Below, in pieces: positions 35,280 through 35,461 of a stretch of 35,461 bases of DNA; the first letter of the stretch is position 1, and each line of letters opens with the position of its first letter. The stretch spans positions 1 through 35,461 of the forward strand of contig CAMJFD010000005.1 of assembly GCA_946404845.1 (NCBI GenBank), given 5' to 3'. A program made the translations under genes and the position numbers. The notes beneath the pieces are model-generated. The model saw only the letters and a list, made by a program, of their open reading frames with translations, was not told where the DNA came from and did no database searches. The stretch is from an uncultured Butyrivibrio sp. (GTDB taxonomy: Bacteria > Bacillota > Clostridia > Lachnospirales > Lachnospiraceae).

Positions 35280-35392
35280 AGTTCTTTCCAGAATTGGGAC
35301 TTACAAAAATTTTTCCAGATATTAGAAAGACAACATTACTAACTCCAAAGCCATGGAAACCACCAATAAAGAAATTTATTGATTACAATTAG
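35276..35392 (+). pseudogene. Short coding-like remnant
   Basis: A frame beginning at GTG, which overlaps the S66 stop codon, reads KFFPELGLTKIFPDIRK, then KPWKPPIKKFIDYN and a stop. It reads like the end of a real protein, but it has no binding site and no recognised family. It may be a frameshifted or fused fragment. Confidence 0.35.
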
Positions 35393-35424
35393 AGTTTATC
35401 TCATAATCAAAGGAGAATACGGAA

Positions 35425-35461
35425 ATGAAAAAAGAAGAATTTATACAATCAATGAACGATA
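35425..35461 (+). CDS. Start of a gene cut by the window end
   Basis: AAGGAGAA lies nine bases before an ATG that opens MKKEEFIQSMND and continues past the window. The product cannot be identified. Confidence 0.6.
   Translation, partial: MKKEEFIQSMND

Overview
The window looks like a chromosomal segment of an AT-rich rumen or gut Lachnospiraceae, most like Butyrivibrio or Pseudobutyrivibrio. This is inferred from base composition, Gram-positive lipoprotein and sortase-free surface features, AGGAGG-type ribosome binding sites, a GH3 beta-glucosidase with permuted domain order of the Butyrivibrio/Ruminococcus type, and a plant cell wall degrading gene set (GH5, GH51, GH3). No rRNA, tRNA or CRISPR array was found.

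Layout. (1) 1-6.4 kb: a divergent locus. On the minus strand is a TIR-membrane-beta-propeller gene. On the plus strand is an operon of a channel-like TM/Rossmann/RyR protein, an unrecognised 280-aa protein and the NAD salvage enzyme PncB, closed by a strong terminator. The TIR gene is broken by a 100-bp template-switch duplication. (2) 6.5-11.3 kb: an L,D-transpeptidase flanked by hairpin clusters, small unknown proteins, a small acetyltransferase, and a membrane protein plus GGDEF cyclase pair. (3) 11.4-17.7 kb: a GH5 lipoprotein endoglucanase with two C-terminal modules, a glutaredoxin-like protein, a DUF4230 protein with a membrane partner, an inositol-monophosphatase-family enzyme and a small membrane protein. 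(4) 17.7-24.7 kb: HelD on the minus strand, then GH51 arabinofuranosidase with a small Cys-rich protein and GH3 beta-glucosidase. With GH5 these could take beta-glucans and arabinose-decorated xylan to monosaccharides. (5) 24.8-28.2 kb: a chemoreceptor gene interrupted by one stop codon, then a 1.4-kb non-coding stretch holding two consecutive, very regular arrays of inverted-repeat elements (5 units at 72-73 bp, then 9 units at about 52 bp). (6) 28.2-32.7 kb: CDF cation exporter, CcdA-thioredoxin fusion, DegV and an SGNH-type hydrolase. (7) 32.8-35.5 kb: an accessory region with fragments of RhuM, a tyrosine recombinase and other genes fused head to tail, an intact 33-aa holin-like type I toxin with its probable antisense RNA, and an MccF-like S66 peptidase gene interrupted by one stop codon.

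Most notable are the paired dyad arrays at 26992-27790, which I cannot match to any known element, the TIR/RyR/PncB neighbourhood, and the unannotated type I toxin-antitoxin cassette at 33805-34169. At least three otherwise full-length genes are inactivated by simple lesions, so the window shows active gene decay or, less likely, sequencing errors at those points.
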